Source: Pseudomonas sp. Q2-TVG4-2 (lineage in GTDB: Bacteria; Pseudomonadota; Gammaproteobacteria; Pseudomonadales; Pseudomonadaceae). Taken from it: a stretch of DNA of 64,000 bases. A program made the position numbers and the translations under genes. Below, one piece after another: positions 26,992 through 37,638 of the stretch (positions are counted from its first letter, which is position 1; each line of letters starts with the position of its first letter). The notes beneath the pieces are model-generated. The model worked only from the letters and a program-made list of their open reading frames with translations. It was not told the origin of the DNA and did not search any database. The stretch lies in NCBI RefSeq assembly GCF_013620795.1, contig NZ_LGLW01000002.1, positions 124,001-188,000 on the forward strand, given 5' to 3'.

Positions 26992-28368
26992 CTATTTGCC
27001 GTAAACCTGCTCGGGTAGCCAGGTAACCAACCCCGGGAACTGGTAGGCAATCACCAGCAATAGGAGCTGAATGAGGATGAACGGGACCACGCCTTTATAG
27101 ATAGTGCTGGTGGGCACTGACTTCGGTGTCACGCCGCGCAGATAGAACAGGGCGAAACCGAAGGGTGGCGTGAGGAATGAAGTCTGCAGGTTGAGCGCGA
27201 TCATTACGCCGAGCCACACCGGGTCCAGGCCCATGGCCAGCAGCACCGGGCCGACGATCGGCACCACCACGAAGGTGATCTCGATGAAGTCCAGGATGAA
27301 GCCCAGCAGGAAAATCACCACCATCACCAGGAAGAAGGCCCCGAGCACGCCTCCTGGCAGCTGAGCGAAGATGTCTTCGATCATCGCTTCCCCGCCGAAG
27401 CCGCGGAACACCAGCGAGAACAGCGAGGCGCCGATAAGGATCAGGAACACCATGGCGCTGATTTCGGTCGTGCCGTATGCCACATCGCGCAGCTGGCGGA
27501 AATTGAGCTTGCCCTTGTAGAAGGCCAGGATCATCGCGCCCAATGCACCCAGCGCTGCGGCCTCGGTGGGCGTTGCGTAGCCGGCGAGGATCGAGCCGAG
27601 CACGGCACTGATCAACAGCAGCGGGGGTACCAGCGCATTGATCAGCTTGCCCCACTCGATCGGTCCGAGTTCTTCCTTTGGCAGAGCCGGCAGTTTCTTG
27701 GGCTGCAGCACGGCGACGGCAATGATGTAGAGAATGTACATGCCGACCAGGAGCAGGCCGGGGATCAGTGCGCCGACGAAGAGGTCGCCGACCGAAACGG
27801 TCTTCGGCGAGAAGATGCCCAGTTTCAGCTGCGCCTGCTGATAGGCGCTAGACATCACGTCGCCCAGCAACACCAGCACGATCGACGGCGGGATGATCTG
27901 GCCCAGGGTGCCGGTGGCCGCGAGCGTGCCGGTGGATATGGCCGGATCGTAGCCGCGACGAAGCATGGTCGGCAGTGCCAGCAGACCCATGGTTACCACC
28001 GTGGCGCCGACGATACCGGTGCTGGCCGCCAGCAGTGCGCCGACCACGCAGACGGAAATCGCCAGGCCACCGCGCAGGGTGCCGAACAGGCGCGACATGG
28101 ATTCGAGCAGGTCCTCGGCCACTCGGCTCTTTTCCAGCATCACACCCATGAAGACGAACAGCGGTACAGCCAGCATCGTCTGGTTATTCATGATGCCGAA
28201 CAAGCGGTTCGGCAGCGCGCTCAGGTAGCCGCCGTCGAAGGTGCCGGTGAGCATGCCGATGCCGGCGAACAGCAGCGAGACGCCGCCTAGGGTGAACGCT
28301 ACGGGGTAGCCGGCCATCAAGGCCACGCAGATGCTGACGAACAGCAGTATCGCCATCAACTCAACCAT
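26992..28368 (-). CDS. TRAP transporter large permease subunit (second system)
   Basis: A 458-residue DctM-type protein with about 12 membrane segments. Signatures are MAGYPVAFTLGGVSLLFAG, ASTGIVGATVVTMGLLALP, GTLGQIIPPSIVLVLLGDV and QTSFLTPPFGFALFYLRGV. The sequence is closer to the mannitol/alpha-keto-acid TRAP branch than to the dctM in this window. Its start overlaps the small-subunit gene by 8 bp and is preceded by GGAGG. With the small subunit and the divergent binding protein it makes a complete Na+-driven importer. Confidence 0.93.
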   Translation of the reverse strand: MVELMAILLFVSICVALMAGYPVAFTLGGVSLLFAGIGMLTGTFDGGYLSALPNRLFGIMNNQTMLAVPLFVFMGVMLEKSRVAEDLLESMSRLFGTLRGGLAISVCVVGALLAASTGIVGATVVTMGLLALPTMLRRGYDPAISTGTLAATGTLGQIIPPSIVLVLLGDVMSSAYQQAQLKLGIFSPKTVSVGDLFVGALIPGLLLVGMYILYIIAVAVLQPKKLPALPKEELGPIEWGKLINALVPPLLLISAVLGSILAGYATPTEAAALGALGAMILAFYKGKLNFRQLRDVAYGTTEISAMVFLILIGASLFSLVFRGFGGEAMIEDIFAQLPGGVLGAFFLVMVVIFLLGFILDFIEITFVVVPIVGPVLLAMGLDPVWLGVMIALNLQTSFLTPPFGFALFYLRGVTPKSVPTSTIYKGVVPFILIQLLLLVIAYQFPGLVTWLPEQVYGK

Positions 28369-28906
28369 GCTTCACCTCCGGCGCGGGCAGGCGACCGGCG
28401 AAGATGTAGGCGGCCTTGATGATTTCGGAAATGCCTTGCAGCACCAGGCCGACGACGAGCACCAGAATGATGCTCTTTTGCAGGTAAACGTATTTGAGAC
28501 CGCCCGATTCGCTGGACGCCTCCAGCGTCGCCCAGGAGTTGCCGACGTAATCCCAGCTGGCCCAGCCGAGAAACAGGCAGACGGGCAGAAGAAACAGCAG
28601 GGTGCCGAGCACTTCGACCAAGGCCTGGTAGCGGGCGCTGAATCGCTGATAGAAGATGTCGACGCGGACGTGCCCGTTGCGCTGTAGTACCCAGGCGGCG
28701 GCGCCCATGAAGACTAATGCGTGAGCGTAAAGGACGGCCTCCTGCAGTGCGGTTGCACCGATGCCGAACCCGTAACGCAGCACCACAACCACGGCAGTGC
28801 CCAAGACCAGAAACAGGGTCAGCCAGGCGCAGGCCTGTCCGAAGCGGGCGTTCACTGCGTCGATCACCCTGGCGAGACCGAGCAGTGGAGGGGCATGTTT
28901 CAACAT
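28361..28906 (-). CDS. TRAP transporter small permease subunit (second system)
   Basis: A 181-residue four-helix DctQ-type protein. YAHALVFMGAAAWVLQRNGHVRVDIFYQRF carries the conserved NGHVRVD element. The frame is open for 58 codons further upstream into the divergent promoter region, but AAGGA before ATG 28906 fixes the start. It overlaps the large-subunit gene by 8 bp. It pairs with the large permease, and the binding protein is read divergently from 29102. Confidence 0.9.
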   Translation of the reverse strand: MLKHAPPLLGLARVIDAVNARFGQACAWLTLFLVLGTAVVVVLRYGFGIGATALQEAVLYAHALVFMGAAAWVLQRNGHVRVDIFYQRFSARYQALVEVLGTLLFLLPVCLFLGWASWDYVGNSWATLEASSESGGLKYVYLQKSIILVLVVGLVLQGISEIIKAAYIFAGRLPAPEVKHG

Positions 28907-28981
28907 TGCAGATCCTTTATTGTTATGGCCCAGACGGCCGGCGATTCTAGGCGGCTGCGCGACGGCGTCGCAACCGGCAGT

Positions 28982-29008
28982 ACTACGTACGTAGTCGCCG
29001 TACGTAGT
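28982..29008. promoter_or_regulatory. Palindromic repeat between divergent TRAP genes
   Basis: ACTACGTACGTAGT (28982-28995) is a perfect 14-bp palindrome, and GTACGTAGT from its right side is repeated at 29000-29008, 13 bp on. The position between the permease and binding-protein genes suggests an operator shared by both transcripts. The cognate regulator is unknown. Confidence 0.5.
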
Positions 29009-29101
29009 CATGATGCTTGAGTGACAGATAGCCATATGATAGCTAGAACCACCTGAGATCGGGATTCCGATATTCAGCATTACAACAACAAGGAGTTACT
29101 C

Positions 29102-30205
29102 ATGAAACGTCGTCAAATTCTGGCCGCTGCTGGCGTTGGCCTGGCTGCTACGGCTCTGGCCGGTTGCAACAAGGAAGCCGAGACTGCCGCGGCCAAGCCC
29201 GAAGGCAGCGCTAGCACCGAGAAATTCAATTGGAAGATGGTCACCTCCTGGCCGAAGAATTTCCCTGGTGTGGGCGTCGGCGCGGAAAACTTCGCCAAGC
29301 TGGTCAACGAGATGAGCAATGGCCGTCTGACGGTCAAGGTGTATGCCGCTGGTGAGCTGGTGCCGGCGCTGGAAGTATTCGATGCGGTCTCCCGTGGTAC
29401 CGCCGAGATGGGGCATGGCGCTCCCTACTATTGGAAAGGCAAGGTTCCGGCCGCGCAGTTCTTCTGTGCCCTGCCGTTTGGCCCGAACGCTCAGGAAATG
29501 AACGCCTGGCTGCATCGCGGCGGTGGTATGGAGCTGTGGGAAGAGGTCTACAAGCCTTACGGTGTACTACCGATGGCATGTGGCGCGACCGGCGTGCAGA
29601 CCGCTGGATGGTTCAACAAGGAGATCAACTCGGTCGACGACTTCAATGGCTTGAAGATGCGTACCCCAGGCCTGGGCGGCGAAGTGCTGACCAAGATGGG
29701 CGGTACCGTGGTCAACATGCCGGCCGGTGAGATTTTCACCGCGTTGCAGACCGGTGCCATTGATGCCACTGAGTGGATCGGCCCGTACAACGACTTGGCC
29801 CTGGGCCTGCATAAAGCGTCGAAGTATTACTACACGCCGGGCTGGCAAGAGCCGAACGTGACCTTCGAGCTGGACGTTAACCTGAAGGCCTGGGAAACCC
29901 TGCCGGACGATCTGAAGGCCATCGTGCGCGCCGCCGCCCGCGCAATCAACGGCGATATGCTCGACGACTACAACGCCAAGAACATGGAAGCGATGGAGCA
30001 GCTGCGCGAGCAGGGCGTTGAAGTTCGCCGGCTGCCGGACGACGTGCTGGCTCGCCTGCAGGAAGTTGCGGCCGAAGTGGTGGATGCCTCCGCCGCGGCC
30101 GATCCGGTTGCGAAGAAGGTTTGGGATCAGCAGAGCGCCTATCTCAATCGCTTGTATGAGTACGCCGAGCTGAACGAAAAGGACATCTACAACATTCGCG
30201 GCTGA
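29102..30205 (+). CDS. TRAP transporter periplasmic substrate-binding protein (TakP-like)
   Basis: A 367-residue DctP-family protein. The leader MKRRQILAAAGVGLAATALAG has twin arginines, and the next residue is Cys (LAGC lipobox), so it may be a Tat-exported lipoprotein. GVQTAGWF, LKMRTPGLGG and DATEWIGPYND align with substrate-contact regions of the alpha-keto-acid binder TakP: the Arg clamps the carboxylate, and the Glu/Trp region lines the pocket. AAGGAG precedes the ATG. It is divergent from its two permease genes. An alpha-keto or hydroxy acid ligand is inferred. Confidence 0.9.
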   Translation: MKRRQILAAAGVGLAATALAGCNKEAETAAAKPEGSASTEKFNWKMVTSWPKNFPGVGVGAENFAKLVNEMSNGRLTVKVYAAGELVPALEVFDAVSRGTAEMGHGAPYYWKGKVPAAQFFCALPFGPNAQEMNAWLHRGGGMELWEEVYKPYGVLPMACGATGVQTAGWFNKEINSVDDFNGLKMRTPGLGGEVLTKMGGTVVNMPAGEIFTALQTGAIDATEWIGPYNDLALGLHKASKYYYTPGWQEPNVTFELDVNLKAWETLPDDLKAIVRAAARAINGDMLDDYNAKNMEAMEQLREQGVEVRRLPDDVLARLQEVAAEVVDASAAADPVAKKVWDQQSAYLNRLYEYAELNEKDIYNIRG

Positions 30206-30229
30206 ACGCCCCGAGGCGTCCGAAACGGA

Positions 30230-30259
30230 AACGCCGCCCAATCGGGCGGCGTTTTTTTT
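30230..30259 (+). terminator. Intrinsic terminator after the TRAP binding-protein gene
   Basis: AACGCCGCCC pairs with GGGCGGCGTT around AATC, followed by eight T residues. It lies between two convergent genes and probably stops the rightward transcript. Confidence 0.92.
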
Positions 30260-30269
30260 GCCTATCGGA

Positions 30270-30695
30270 TCAGCTCTCCAGGGTCGCGCTCAGGCTGATT
30301 TTGGCGTTGAGGACCTTGGATACCGGGCAGCCTTCCTTCGCCTGATTGGCGATCTGCTGGAACTGGTTTTCGTCTGCGCCGGGAACCTTGGCGTTCAGCG
30401 TCAGTGCGATAGCGGTGATCGAGAAACCCTCGCCCTCCTTGTCCAAGGTGACTTCGGCTTTCGTCTCTATGCGTTCGGCCGTGAGGCCGGCTTGGCCGAG
30501 CATCATCGATAGCGCCATGGAAAAACAACCGGCATGGGCCGCGCCGATTAGCTCTTCAGGGTTGGTGCCCGGTGCGTCTTCGAAACGCGTGTTGAAGCCG
30601 TAGGGGTTGTCCTTTAGCGCGCCGCTTTGGGTGCTGATGGTGCCTTTGCCGCTTTTCAGGTCACCTTGCCAAATGGCGGATGCGGTTTTTTTCAT
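30270..30695 (-). CDS. OsmC family peroxiredoxin
   Basis: A 141-residue OsmC-fold protein. The two peroxidatic-cycle cysteines are in IGAAHAGCFSMALSMML and AKEGCPVSKVLNA, the spacing expected for OsmC rather than Ohr. It begins MKKTASAIWQGDLKSGKGTI, near identical in style to other gammaproteobacterial OsmC proteins. It should reduce organic hydroperoxides in the cytosol using thiol donors and is usually induced by osmotic or stationary-phase stress. AGGA lies before the ATG. Confidence 0.92.
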   Translation of the reverse strand: MKKTASAIWQGDLKSGKGTISTQSGALKDNPYGFNTRFEDAPGTNPEELIGAAHAGCFSMALSMMLGQAGLTAERIETKAEVTLDKEGEGFSITAIALTLNAKVPGADENQFQQIANQAKEGCPVSKVLNAKISLSATLES

Positions 30696-30796
30696 GGTTC
30701 CTCCGGATGCTGCGAGTGGACGAATGGCGGCGCTGACCGCCGCTTGGCTGCACGCGGAGCAATACGGCCGACCTGCCGGTCGGCCTGCTTCGTGGG

Positions 30797-31105
30797 CTAT
30801 TGCTGTTCGGCTGCGAGAATGGCGTTCGCCAGCTGCATGTCAGTGGCCTGCAGCTGTGGTTGCTCACTGCGTAGCTTCAGGAGCATCGCTTCGAGATAGG
30901 GACCACGGATGGCCCCATCGCTGGCCACGAAGCTGCCAGCGTCCTCGCGCGCGGCGGCGACCAGTTTGTCGTCGCGGAAGGTCATGTAGGTGGAGGCGGT
31001 CGTCGCGCCCGAGGACAGAATCTGCCGGACGAAGCCGTTGTCGGCCATCGCCGCACCAAAAGGAATACAGCTCAGGGTAATTGCCGCCAGCATTGTTCTG
31101 CGCAT
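30797..31105 (-). CDS. DUF2388 domain-containing secreted protein
   Basis: A 102-residue protein with a signal peptide (MRRTMLAAITLSCIPFGAAMA) and the DUF2388 core TYMTFRDDKLVAAAREDAGSFVASDGAIRGPYLEAMLL. The family is largely restricted to Pseudomonas and has no known function. A GGAGG ribosome-binding site fits ATG 31105 rather than a Met 13 codons upstream. It is probably periplasmic. No operon partner is evident. Confidence 0.85.
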   Translation of the reverse strand: MRRTMLAAITLSCIPFGAAMADNGFVRQILSSGATTASTYMTFRDDKLVAAAREDAGSFVASDGAIRGPYLEAMLLKLRSEQPQLQATDMQLANAILAAEQQ

Positions 31106-31171
31106 GATGGGTGCCTCCGCATGATCCTTCTCTAAAGAGTGCACAGCGGTCGGCAGAGTTCCTCGGCGACG

Positions 31172-34100
31172 CTATCCGCTGCGTTCGATCAGCTCGCGAA
31201 CCTTGGCGGCGAGCTGATCGATGCTGAACGGTTTAGCCAGCATGTCCATACCGGGCGCGAGGAACTCTGCGCGAACCTCGGCATTCGGTGCATAGCCGGT
31301 GATGAATAGCACGCGCAGCTCCTGGCGGTGTTGGCGAGCGAGTTCGGCCAGTTGGCGGCCGTTGATGCCCGGCAGGCCGAAATCGCTGACCAGCAGGTCG
31401 ATACGCTGATCGCTCTGTAGGTGAGGCAGCGCGGTGCCGCCGTCCACTGCCTCGAGGACCTGGTAACCCAGCTCCTGCAGCACCTCGACTACCAGCATGC
31501 GTACGGCGGCCTCATCTTCCACCACCAGCACGGTTTCGTTGGTCCGTGCGCCGTGTACCGCTACTGGAGCGCTCTGGCTTTGCTCGAGCTGCGCCGTCTG
31601 TACTCGGTTGCGCGGCAAGAATAGCGTGATCAGCGTGCCCTGACCGGGCGTACTGTCGATGCGCACGTGGCCACCGGTTTGCTTGACGAAGCCATAGACC
31701 ATCGACAATCCGAGGCCAGTGCCTTGGCCGATGGGTTTGGTGGTGAAGAACGGGTCGAAGGCTTTGGCGACCACTTCTGCCGGCATGCCGGACCCATTGT
31801 CGGCCACGCTGAGGGTGACGTAATCGCCCGGCTCGAGGCTGTCGGGTTGCGAGCTGCTGATCTGTGCGCAGCCGGTCTGAATGATCAGCCTGCCGCCGTC
31901 ACTCATGGCGTCGCGGGCGTTGATCACCAGATTGAGCAAGGCGTTTTCCAGCTGATGCGCATCGGTGTGGGCCAACCAAGGCTCTGGCTGCAGGTGGGTT
32001 TCAAATTCGATGTGCTCGGCCATAGTGCGGCGCAGCATGTCCTCCATCGACTGCACCAGCTGATTGATGTCTACCGGTTGTGGATCAAGTGACTGGCGTC
32101 GGGCGAAGGCCAGCAGGCGGTGGGTCAGGGCGGCGGCACGGTTGGCCGAGCTGGTGGCCGCCTCGACATAGCGGCCGAGATCGTTCACCCGTCCGCTGGC
32201 GACCCGGCGCTGAATCAGGTCGAGCGCGCCCAGGACGCCGGTGAGCATGTTGTTGAAATCGTGGGCGAGGCCGCCGGTGAGCTGACCGATGGCTTCCATC
32301 TTCTGCGCATGGCGCAGCGTTTCCTCGGCGCGCTCGCGTTCGCCCATTTCCAGGTGCAACAGGTGGTTGATTTCGGCGAGTTCTCGGGTGCGCTCGGCGA
32401 CCCGCCGTTCGAGGTTGTCGTTCAGCTCGCGCAGCGCCTCTTCCGCCTCGACCTGGGCGGTGATGTCGGTGTTGGTACCGAACCAGCGGGTGACCTGGCC
32501 GAAGTCGTCGCGAATGGGCACCGCACGCGAGAGGAACCAGCGGTACTGGCCGGCCTTGCCGCGCAGCGGGAAGGTTTCTTCCCAGATCGAGCCGATGGCC
32601 ACCGCGCGCTTCATCGAGGCGCTGACGCGCACATGGTGATCGGGATGATGCACCGAGCGCCAGCCCAGGGCGCGCATGGCTTCGAAAGTGGTTCCGGTGT
32701 AGTCGTACCAGCGCTTGTTGTACCAGTAGATGCGCCCGACCGGATCGGCCATCCAGGCGAACTGGCTCATGTTGTCGGCGAGCGTGCGGAACTGCTCTTC
32801 GCTGGAACGCAGCGCGCGTTCGGCGCGCATCCGCTCATCGGCGGTCCAAGCCCGGTCGGCGACCTCGCGGATGAAGGATATGTCCTCCTCGGCCCACTCT
32901 CGCGGGTGGTCCTGCAAGAGGATCAAGGCGGCGATCAAGCGCCCCTGATCCTGCAGCGGAACGCACACCAGGCTCTGAATTCGTCGCAGCCGTAGGCTCG
33001 ATGCCTGCGCGGCGGTGCGGGGGTCATGCAGGACGTCTTCCACCACCACCAGTTCATCGTTCTGCAGGTCACAGACGAAGTCGCCATAGTCGGCGAAGCA
33101 CATGCGCTCGCTGTAGTCGCCCAGCGCCCCGTCGCTCCAGTACCGCTCAATGGTGGCGTACTGGCCCCCGGGGTCGAGGGTCAGAAAGGCCGCGCGGGTC
33201 ACGTTCAAGGTCGTGCCCAGGGCGCGCACCGCGGCGGTGACGATCGTGATGCTGTCCGGCTGCCCGCGCAGCAGGTCGCCCAGCTCCATTAATACCGACT
33301 GGCGCTGTTCGGTAATCCTGCGCTCCTGTATCTGCTCTTCGAGCAGTGCGTTCATGCGCAGCAGTTTGAGCGCGGCATTGCGCTCCTCAGTAATTTCCCG
33401 GGCGGTGCCGAGCAGGTGAATCCGGCCGTCGGCATCAAGCACGCGGCGGCCGCGGTTGGTTAGCCAACGGAACCGGTCATCGGTTTCGTTGTAGACCCGG
33501 TAGTCGAGATTCAACTCGCCATCGCGGACACCTTCGAGAGCGTTGCGGAAGGCATCGAGCAGGGCGCGTCGATCGTCTGCATGGACCCGTGCAAGGAATT
33601 GGTCGACAGACAGTGCCGGCTCGTCCGGCGCGATGCCCGCGAGAGCCTTGAGCTGCGCATCCCAGCGCAGCGTGTTGCGTTCGAAGTCGTATTCCCAGAC
33701 GCCGATCGAGGCGATTTCATTGGCCAGGCTGACGCGTTGTTCGGCCTCCCGCAGTGCATTGCGTGCGCGTAGCCGGTCGGTGGCGGCGCGGATTCGCTCG
33801 GCGACTTCGCGCACCAGCGAGATGTCGGCCTGGCTCCAGGGTCGTGACTGCCGGTTAGCGAATAACAGGAAGGTGCAATGCTCGCTCTGTTCCAGCACTG
33901 GCGCCAGAAGCAGGCTGCGGTAGCCAAGCCGATCATGCAATGCGCGGCAGTTATCGCTGCAATCGGCCTGGTCAAGCAGGTCCTCGAATGGCACGGCCTG
34001 GCCCTGCGAAAGGCACTGGCGCAGGGTGTGCGCGCACTCGCCGAGCCGATGCAGATCGGTTCGCTCACGGCCGGCTTCCTGCGGCCACTTCTGGTTGATG

Positions 34101-35557
34101 ACCAGGCCGTCGCGGTCGTCGAGATGACCGCTGGCAATGTGGTCGATGGCCATCAGCTGGGCCAGCCGCTCGGGCATCATCTCAAACAGTTCGATACGGC
34201 GATCGCCGTCCTGCAGGCGGTCGCTGAGCTCTAGCAGATAAGTCTGCTGTGCCTCGCCCCGGGTTCGCTCGCTGATATCGGTAAAGGTGCAGATGGCGCC
34301 CTGCAGCACGCCGTCCCGGTACAGTGGCGCGACCCGGTACTCCACCGGCAGGCTGGTGCCGTCCTGGCGAAAGAACAGTTCATGCTCGATATGAGCGGGT
34401 TCGCCGGTACGGGCGGTGCGCTGGATCGGGCAATCCTCTGTCTCGTAGGGTGAGCCGTCCGAATGGCTGTGGTGCACGATCTGGTGCAGCTGGCGGCCAA
34501 GAACCTGCTCTTTATTGGAGAAGCCGAGCAGCGTGATGAACGCCTCGTTGCACAGCGTGATGACACCTTGAGTGTCGATGGAATAGAACCCTTCGCTGGC
34601 GGCGTCCAGCAGGCTGCGGGTGAACGCTTCGCTTTCCAGGCGCTCGGTCTCTACGCATCGCCGCTCGTGTATGTCCTGGGCTACCACCACCCAGTGCAGC
34701 AGGCGACCGTCGTGGTCGTAGACTGGCGCGCCGCAACCCTGGAACCATCGCGGGCAACCATCGGCGGCAAGCAGGGGGACCTCAAAGCTGCCTGATCTGC
34801 CGCTTTTCAATGCTGACGTCCATTGATGCAGCACCGCCTCGCGGTGGTCTGGCGCGACGGCCTCCATCCATCCCCAGCCGGCCGATTCTCTTGTCGACAG
34901 GCCGGTGAAATCGCACCAGTACCGATTGCAGAAGATCAGCGCGCCGCTCGCATCGCATTGCCAGATGACTTGAGGGCTGAGATCGACCAGCGCGCGGTAG
35001 CGCGTCTCGGCCTCGCGAATCGAAGCCTGGTCGCTATCCCGATCGCGCTCATCGTGCTCCCCGCTGCGGCGAGGTTCAAGCAGCGCAATAACCTGACGGC
35101 CCAGCGCCTGCAGATGTGCAAGCTGCCGCTCCGACAGCTGCTGCGGCTGGCTGTCAATCACGCAGAGCATGCCCAGCGGCAGGCCGTCTGAAGCTCGTAG
35201 GACGGCGGCGGCGAAGAAGCCCGTCGCACCTTCGCTCAGCGGATCATCGGGCATCTTCGAGGTAACCAGCGATTGCGAACCGCTCAGCGCGAGGTTGTAG
35301 AGCGCGGGATCAAACTCGAGGGGGCTGCCTTTGGTACTTACCGACGTTTTGACCCGTTGGCGCTGCCCATCAGCGAGCGTAATGGCAGCGTCGGAGCAAC
35401 CACACAGATCTGCAGCGAGCCGTGCCAGGTCGTTGAAAGCCGCACCCAGCGGACTGTCGTAGATGCGGTAACGGCTCAGCGAGGCCAGTCGGTCGGCCTC
35501 AGTACTCTTGTTGTTATCGTTTTCTTCGATGTTCAAAACTTCTGCTCGGCTATCCAT
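31172..35557 (-). CDS. Large hybrid PAS/GAF sensor histidine kinase with C-terminal receiver
   Basis: A 1461-residue cytosolic hybrid kinase. In order: a GAF domain (about 25-170), PAS (180-300), PAS (310-430), GAF (435-600), PAS (605-720), GAF (735-905) and PAS (910-1040). Then come HisKA with the phosphoacceptor in [19 protein letters not shown] (near 1090), HATPase with [12 protein letters not shown] and [12 protein letters not shown], and a receiver with [13 protein letters not shown] (near 1390). The kinase core resembles FixL/NtrB-type hybrids. There are no membrane helices and no neighbouring output regulator, so downstream partner and signal are unknown. The repeated GAF/PAS layout suggests internal duplication. 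Confidence 0.88.
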   Translation of the reverse strand: MDSRAEVLNIEENDNNKSTEADRLASLSRYRIYDSPLGAAFNDLARLAADLCGCSDAAITLADGQRQRVKTSVSTKGSPLEFDPALYNLALSGSQSLVTSKMPDDPLSEGATGFFAAAVLRASDGLPLGMLCVIDSQPQQLSERQLAHLQALGRQVIALLEPRRSGEHDERDRDSDQASIREAETRYRALVDLSPQVIWQCDASGALIFCNRYWCDFTGLSTRESAGWGWMEAVAPDHREAVLHQWTSALKSGRSGSFEVPLLAADGCPRWFQGCGAPVYDHDGRLLHWVVVAQDIHERRCVETERLESEAFTRSLLDAASEGFYSIDTQGVITLCNEAFITLLGFSNKEQVLGRQLHQIVHHSHSDGSPYETEDCPIQRTARTGEPAHIEHELFFRQDGTSLPVEYRVAPLYRDGVLQGAICTFTDISERTRGEAQQTYLLELSDRLQDGDRRIELFEMMPERLAQLMAIDHIASGHLDDRDGLVINQKWPQEAGRERTDLHRLGECAHTLRQCLSQGQAVPFEDLLDQADCSDNCRALHDRLGYRSLLLAPVLEQSEHCTFLLFANRQSRPWSQADISLVREVAERIRAATDRLRARNALREAEQRVSLANEIASIGVWEYDFERNTLRWDAQLKALAGIAPDEPALSVDQFLARVHADDRRALLDAFRNALEGVRDGELNLDYRVYNETDDRFRWLTNRGRRVLDADGRIHLLGTAREITEERNAALKLLRMNALLEEQIQERRITEQRQSVLMELGDLLRGQPDSITIVTAAVRALGTTLNVTRAAFLTLDPGGQYATIERYWSDGALGDYSERMCFADYGDFVCDLQNDELVVVEDVLHDPRTAAQASSLRLRRIQSLVCVPLQDQGRLIAALILLQDHPREWAEEDISFIREVADRAWTADERMRAERALRSSEEQFRTLADNMSQFAWMADPVGRIYWYNKRWYDYTGTTFEAMRALGWRSVHHPDHHVRVSASMKRAVAIGSIWEETFPLRGKAGQYRWFLSRAVPIRDDFGQVTRWFGTNTDITAQVEAEEALRELNDNLERRVAERTRELAEINHLLHLEMGERERAEETLRHAQKMEAIGQLTGGLAHDFNNMLTGVLGALDLIQRRVASGRVNDLGRYVEAATSSANRAAALTHRLLAFARRQSLDPQPVDINQLVQSMEDMLRRTMAEHIEFETHLQPEPWLAHTDAHQLENALLNLVINARDAMSDGGRLIIQTGCAQISSSQPDSLEPGDYVTLSVADNGSGMPAEVVAKAFDPFFTTKPIGQGTGLGLSMVYGFVKQTGGHVRIDSTPGQGTLITLFLPRNRVQTAQLEQSQSAPVAVHGARTNETVLVVEDEAAVRMLVVEVLQELGYQVLEAVDGGTALPHLQSDQRIDLLVSDFGLPGINGRQLAELARQHRQELRVLFITGYAPNAEVRAEFLAPGMDMLAKPFSIDQLAAKVRELIERSG

Positions 35558-35781
35558 GGCGGCAAGATGAACGCTTGGGAATGAGGCCCAAGCATCGGTA
35601 CGTGACAGAGTTTCGTATAAGTCAGCCGGCTGTTGTCACTGCGCAGGATATCTTGGGCAGTATCGCTGCCAAGTAGACCTCGGTCTACCGGCGCCTTCCA
35701 GTGCCTTCGGTCTATCCACGCGCATCTGTGCGCTGACCGCCCACCACTTAATTGTCGCCGGTTCGCTTCGCTGGATTACGG

Positions 35782-37428
35782 CTACCGGCTGCCCAGCAGC
35801 TCTCGCCGATCGGCGGCCAGCAGCGCGGCCAGCAGGTCGGCGTCTCGGCTATAGATGTCCGGGCGGAAGTGCGGTTGCCCAGCGCTGTCAGCTTCGGCCG
35901 TCCAGTAGGCCAGCAGTACCGGCGTCGGTTCGGCCAGATTGAATTCGTGGGTCCGGCCCGTTGCGAGCAACCGGTCGAAGCGTTCGCGCTCGCCATCGGA
36001 CAGCAGCAGATCGACCAGCTGCATCACCGACTCGACCCGGACGCAACCGGAGCTGAACGCCCGTTGTGAGCGGTCGAACAGGCCTTGGCTCGGCGTGTCG
36101 TGCAGGTAGATGGCAAAGGGATTGGCGAAGCGGATAACCAGGCGCCCGAGCGGGTTGCCGGGCCCTTCGGCCTGACGCAGGAGAATCTTGCCGGGGTTGT
36201 CCCAGTCGATTTGTTCCGGTTCCAGCGTGTTGCCCTGATAGTCGAGCACCTGCATGTTCTGCTCGGCGAGATAGCCCAGATCTTGGCGAATGTTGGGCAG
36301 CTTGTCTTCGCGCAGGATGGTCGGCGGCACCGTCCAGGTCGGATTGAGCGTAAGGCGCGTGACGTTCGATTTGATCGCCGGGGTTTGTCGCGTATCGCGG
36401 CCGACCTGGCTGCGGGCCTGCCATTGCGGGCGATTGTCGCGGAAATAGATGACTTGCCCACCGGCGATGTCGACCAGCAGCGAGCGCGCCTCGATATCGC
36501 GGGACAGCCAGCGGAACCGCTCGAGGTTGATTTTCAGCTGGTTCAGCCGGTCGCTCGGGCTGACGTTAAGAGCGGCCAGGGTCTCGGCGCCCAGAATGCC
36601 GTCATCCTGTAACCCGTGCTGGGCTTGAAACGCCTTGACCGCCTGCTCGACCGGCTGGTTGTAGCGTGTCTCGATGCCGCCCGGCACCAAGGCATCGAGC
36701 AGATAGCCGTCGCTGATCAGCCGCTGGCGCAGCAATGGGACCCGTGGGTCCGACATGCCGGGGCGTAAGGTCCGGCCGGCAGGGATCGGCAGCCACTGCC
36801 GGGGCGCCTCGGCACGTAGGCGCGAATGGGCCTTGCGCAGGTTGTGGTATTGCTCGAGCGTCGGGCGCGCCCTATCGAAGGCCTGCTCGAGGTGCGCCAG
36901 GCCGGCGTCGGCGTTTGCCAGCAGTTGCTCGTTCGTCTGTTGTTGAACTGCGGCTGCAGGGCTGCGCCAGACCGGCTCCAGGCGATCCTGCGGCAGGCGC
37001 CCATGGCTCAGGTGCCGCAGCGCCAGCAGGTACCCGTGGGTGGCGAGGATGTCGCTGCATTCGCGGTGCAGCGGTTTGGTCGTGGCGGTCTGCATCGCCT
37101 GACGAATCGCTTCGGGATGGTAGATGACCGGGTTCAGTCCGTCATCGATCAGCCCGTTCAGTTGCGCGAGCAGCTTGTCGAGCTGCACGTAGGAGGTCCA
37201 CAGCGCTTCGAACTGATGCCGGCGATAAAGCTCGGTCAGCTGCTGCCGAGCGCTTTCATCGATCGCCGCAAGGGGCGCCCCGCAGGTACTGGGCAGTGTC
37301 TCCAAGGCGTTGCGGATGGGGTTGAGTGGCTCATTGGCGGGTTGCGCCAGCGCCAGTACGGGTGCCAACAACAGTGCGCTTACCAGACGGAATGCATGTT
37401 TTTTGTACAACGCTTCACTCCCGGCCAT
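35782..37428 (-). CDS. L,D-transpeptidase of the YcbB/LdtD type
   Basis: A protein of about 548 residues with a signal peptide (FRLVSALLLAPVLALA). It has an N-terminal scaffold domain, a peptidoglycan-binding segment near residue 240 (DPRVPLLRQRLISDGYLLDA) and a YkuD catalytic domain whose active site is AIYLHDTPSQGLFDRSQRAFSSGCVRVES, including HDTP and SxGCVR. Such enzymes form 3-3 cross-links in peptidoglycan. ATG 37428 is used here, but a TTG at 37410 with GGGAG ahead of it would give a tighter signal peptide (LYKKHAF...). The second YkuD-type gene is divergent. Confidence 0.88.
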   Translation of the reverse strand: MAGSEALYKKHAFRLVSALLLAPVLALAQPANEPLNPIRNALETLPSTCGAPLAAIDESARQQLTELYRRHQFEALWTSYVQLDKLLAQLNGLIDDGLNPVIYHPEAIRQAMQTATTKPLHRECSDILATHGYLLALRHLSHGRLPQDRLEPVWRSPAAAVQQQTNEQLLANADAGLAHLEQAFDRARPTLEQYHNLRKAHSRLRAEAPRQWLPIPAGRTLRPGMSDPRVPLLRQRLISDGYLLDALVPGGIETRYNQPVEQAVKAFQAQHGLQDDGILGAETLAALNVSPSDRLNQLKINLERFRWLSRDIEARSLLVDIAGGQVIYFRDNRPQWQARSQVGRDTRQTPAIKSNVTRLTLNPTWTVPPTILREDKLPNIRQDLGYLAEQNMQVLDYQGNTLEPEQIDWDNPGKILLRQAEGPGNPLGRLVIRFANPFAIYLHDTPSQGLFDRSQRAFSSGCVRVESVMQLVDLLLSDGERERFDRLLATGRTHEFNLAEPTPVLLAYWTAEADSAGQPHFRPDIYSRDADLLAALLAADRRELLGSR

Positions 37429-37638
37429 CCCACCGACTGCTAGACTCCGCCGCTGATCCGTTGCGGCTTCTGGGAAAACCAGACCCTTCCGGGCCACTAC
37501 AAAATGATCTGTCAGACGAAGTGGGAGCCCCTTCGCTCCCGTCTGACCTGTTTCGCTGAGCCCGCTCGGGTCGGCAGCGAGTCAAGGCGCCAGCCGAAAG
37601 GGACGTTCGGCCTTGGCGTCGGTGAGGTATATCAACAC

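Noticed and set aside
32120..32995. 291-codon plus-strand ORF inside the hybrid kinase gene
   Set aside because: It is the reverse-strand shadow of a high-GC coding sequence and shows no domain or start signal.
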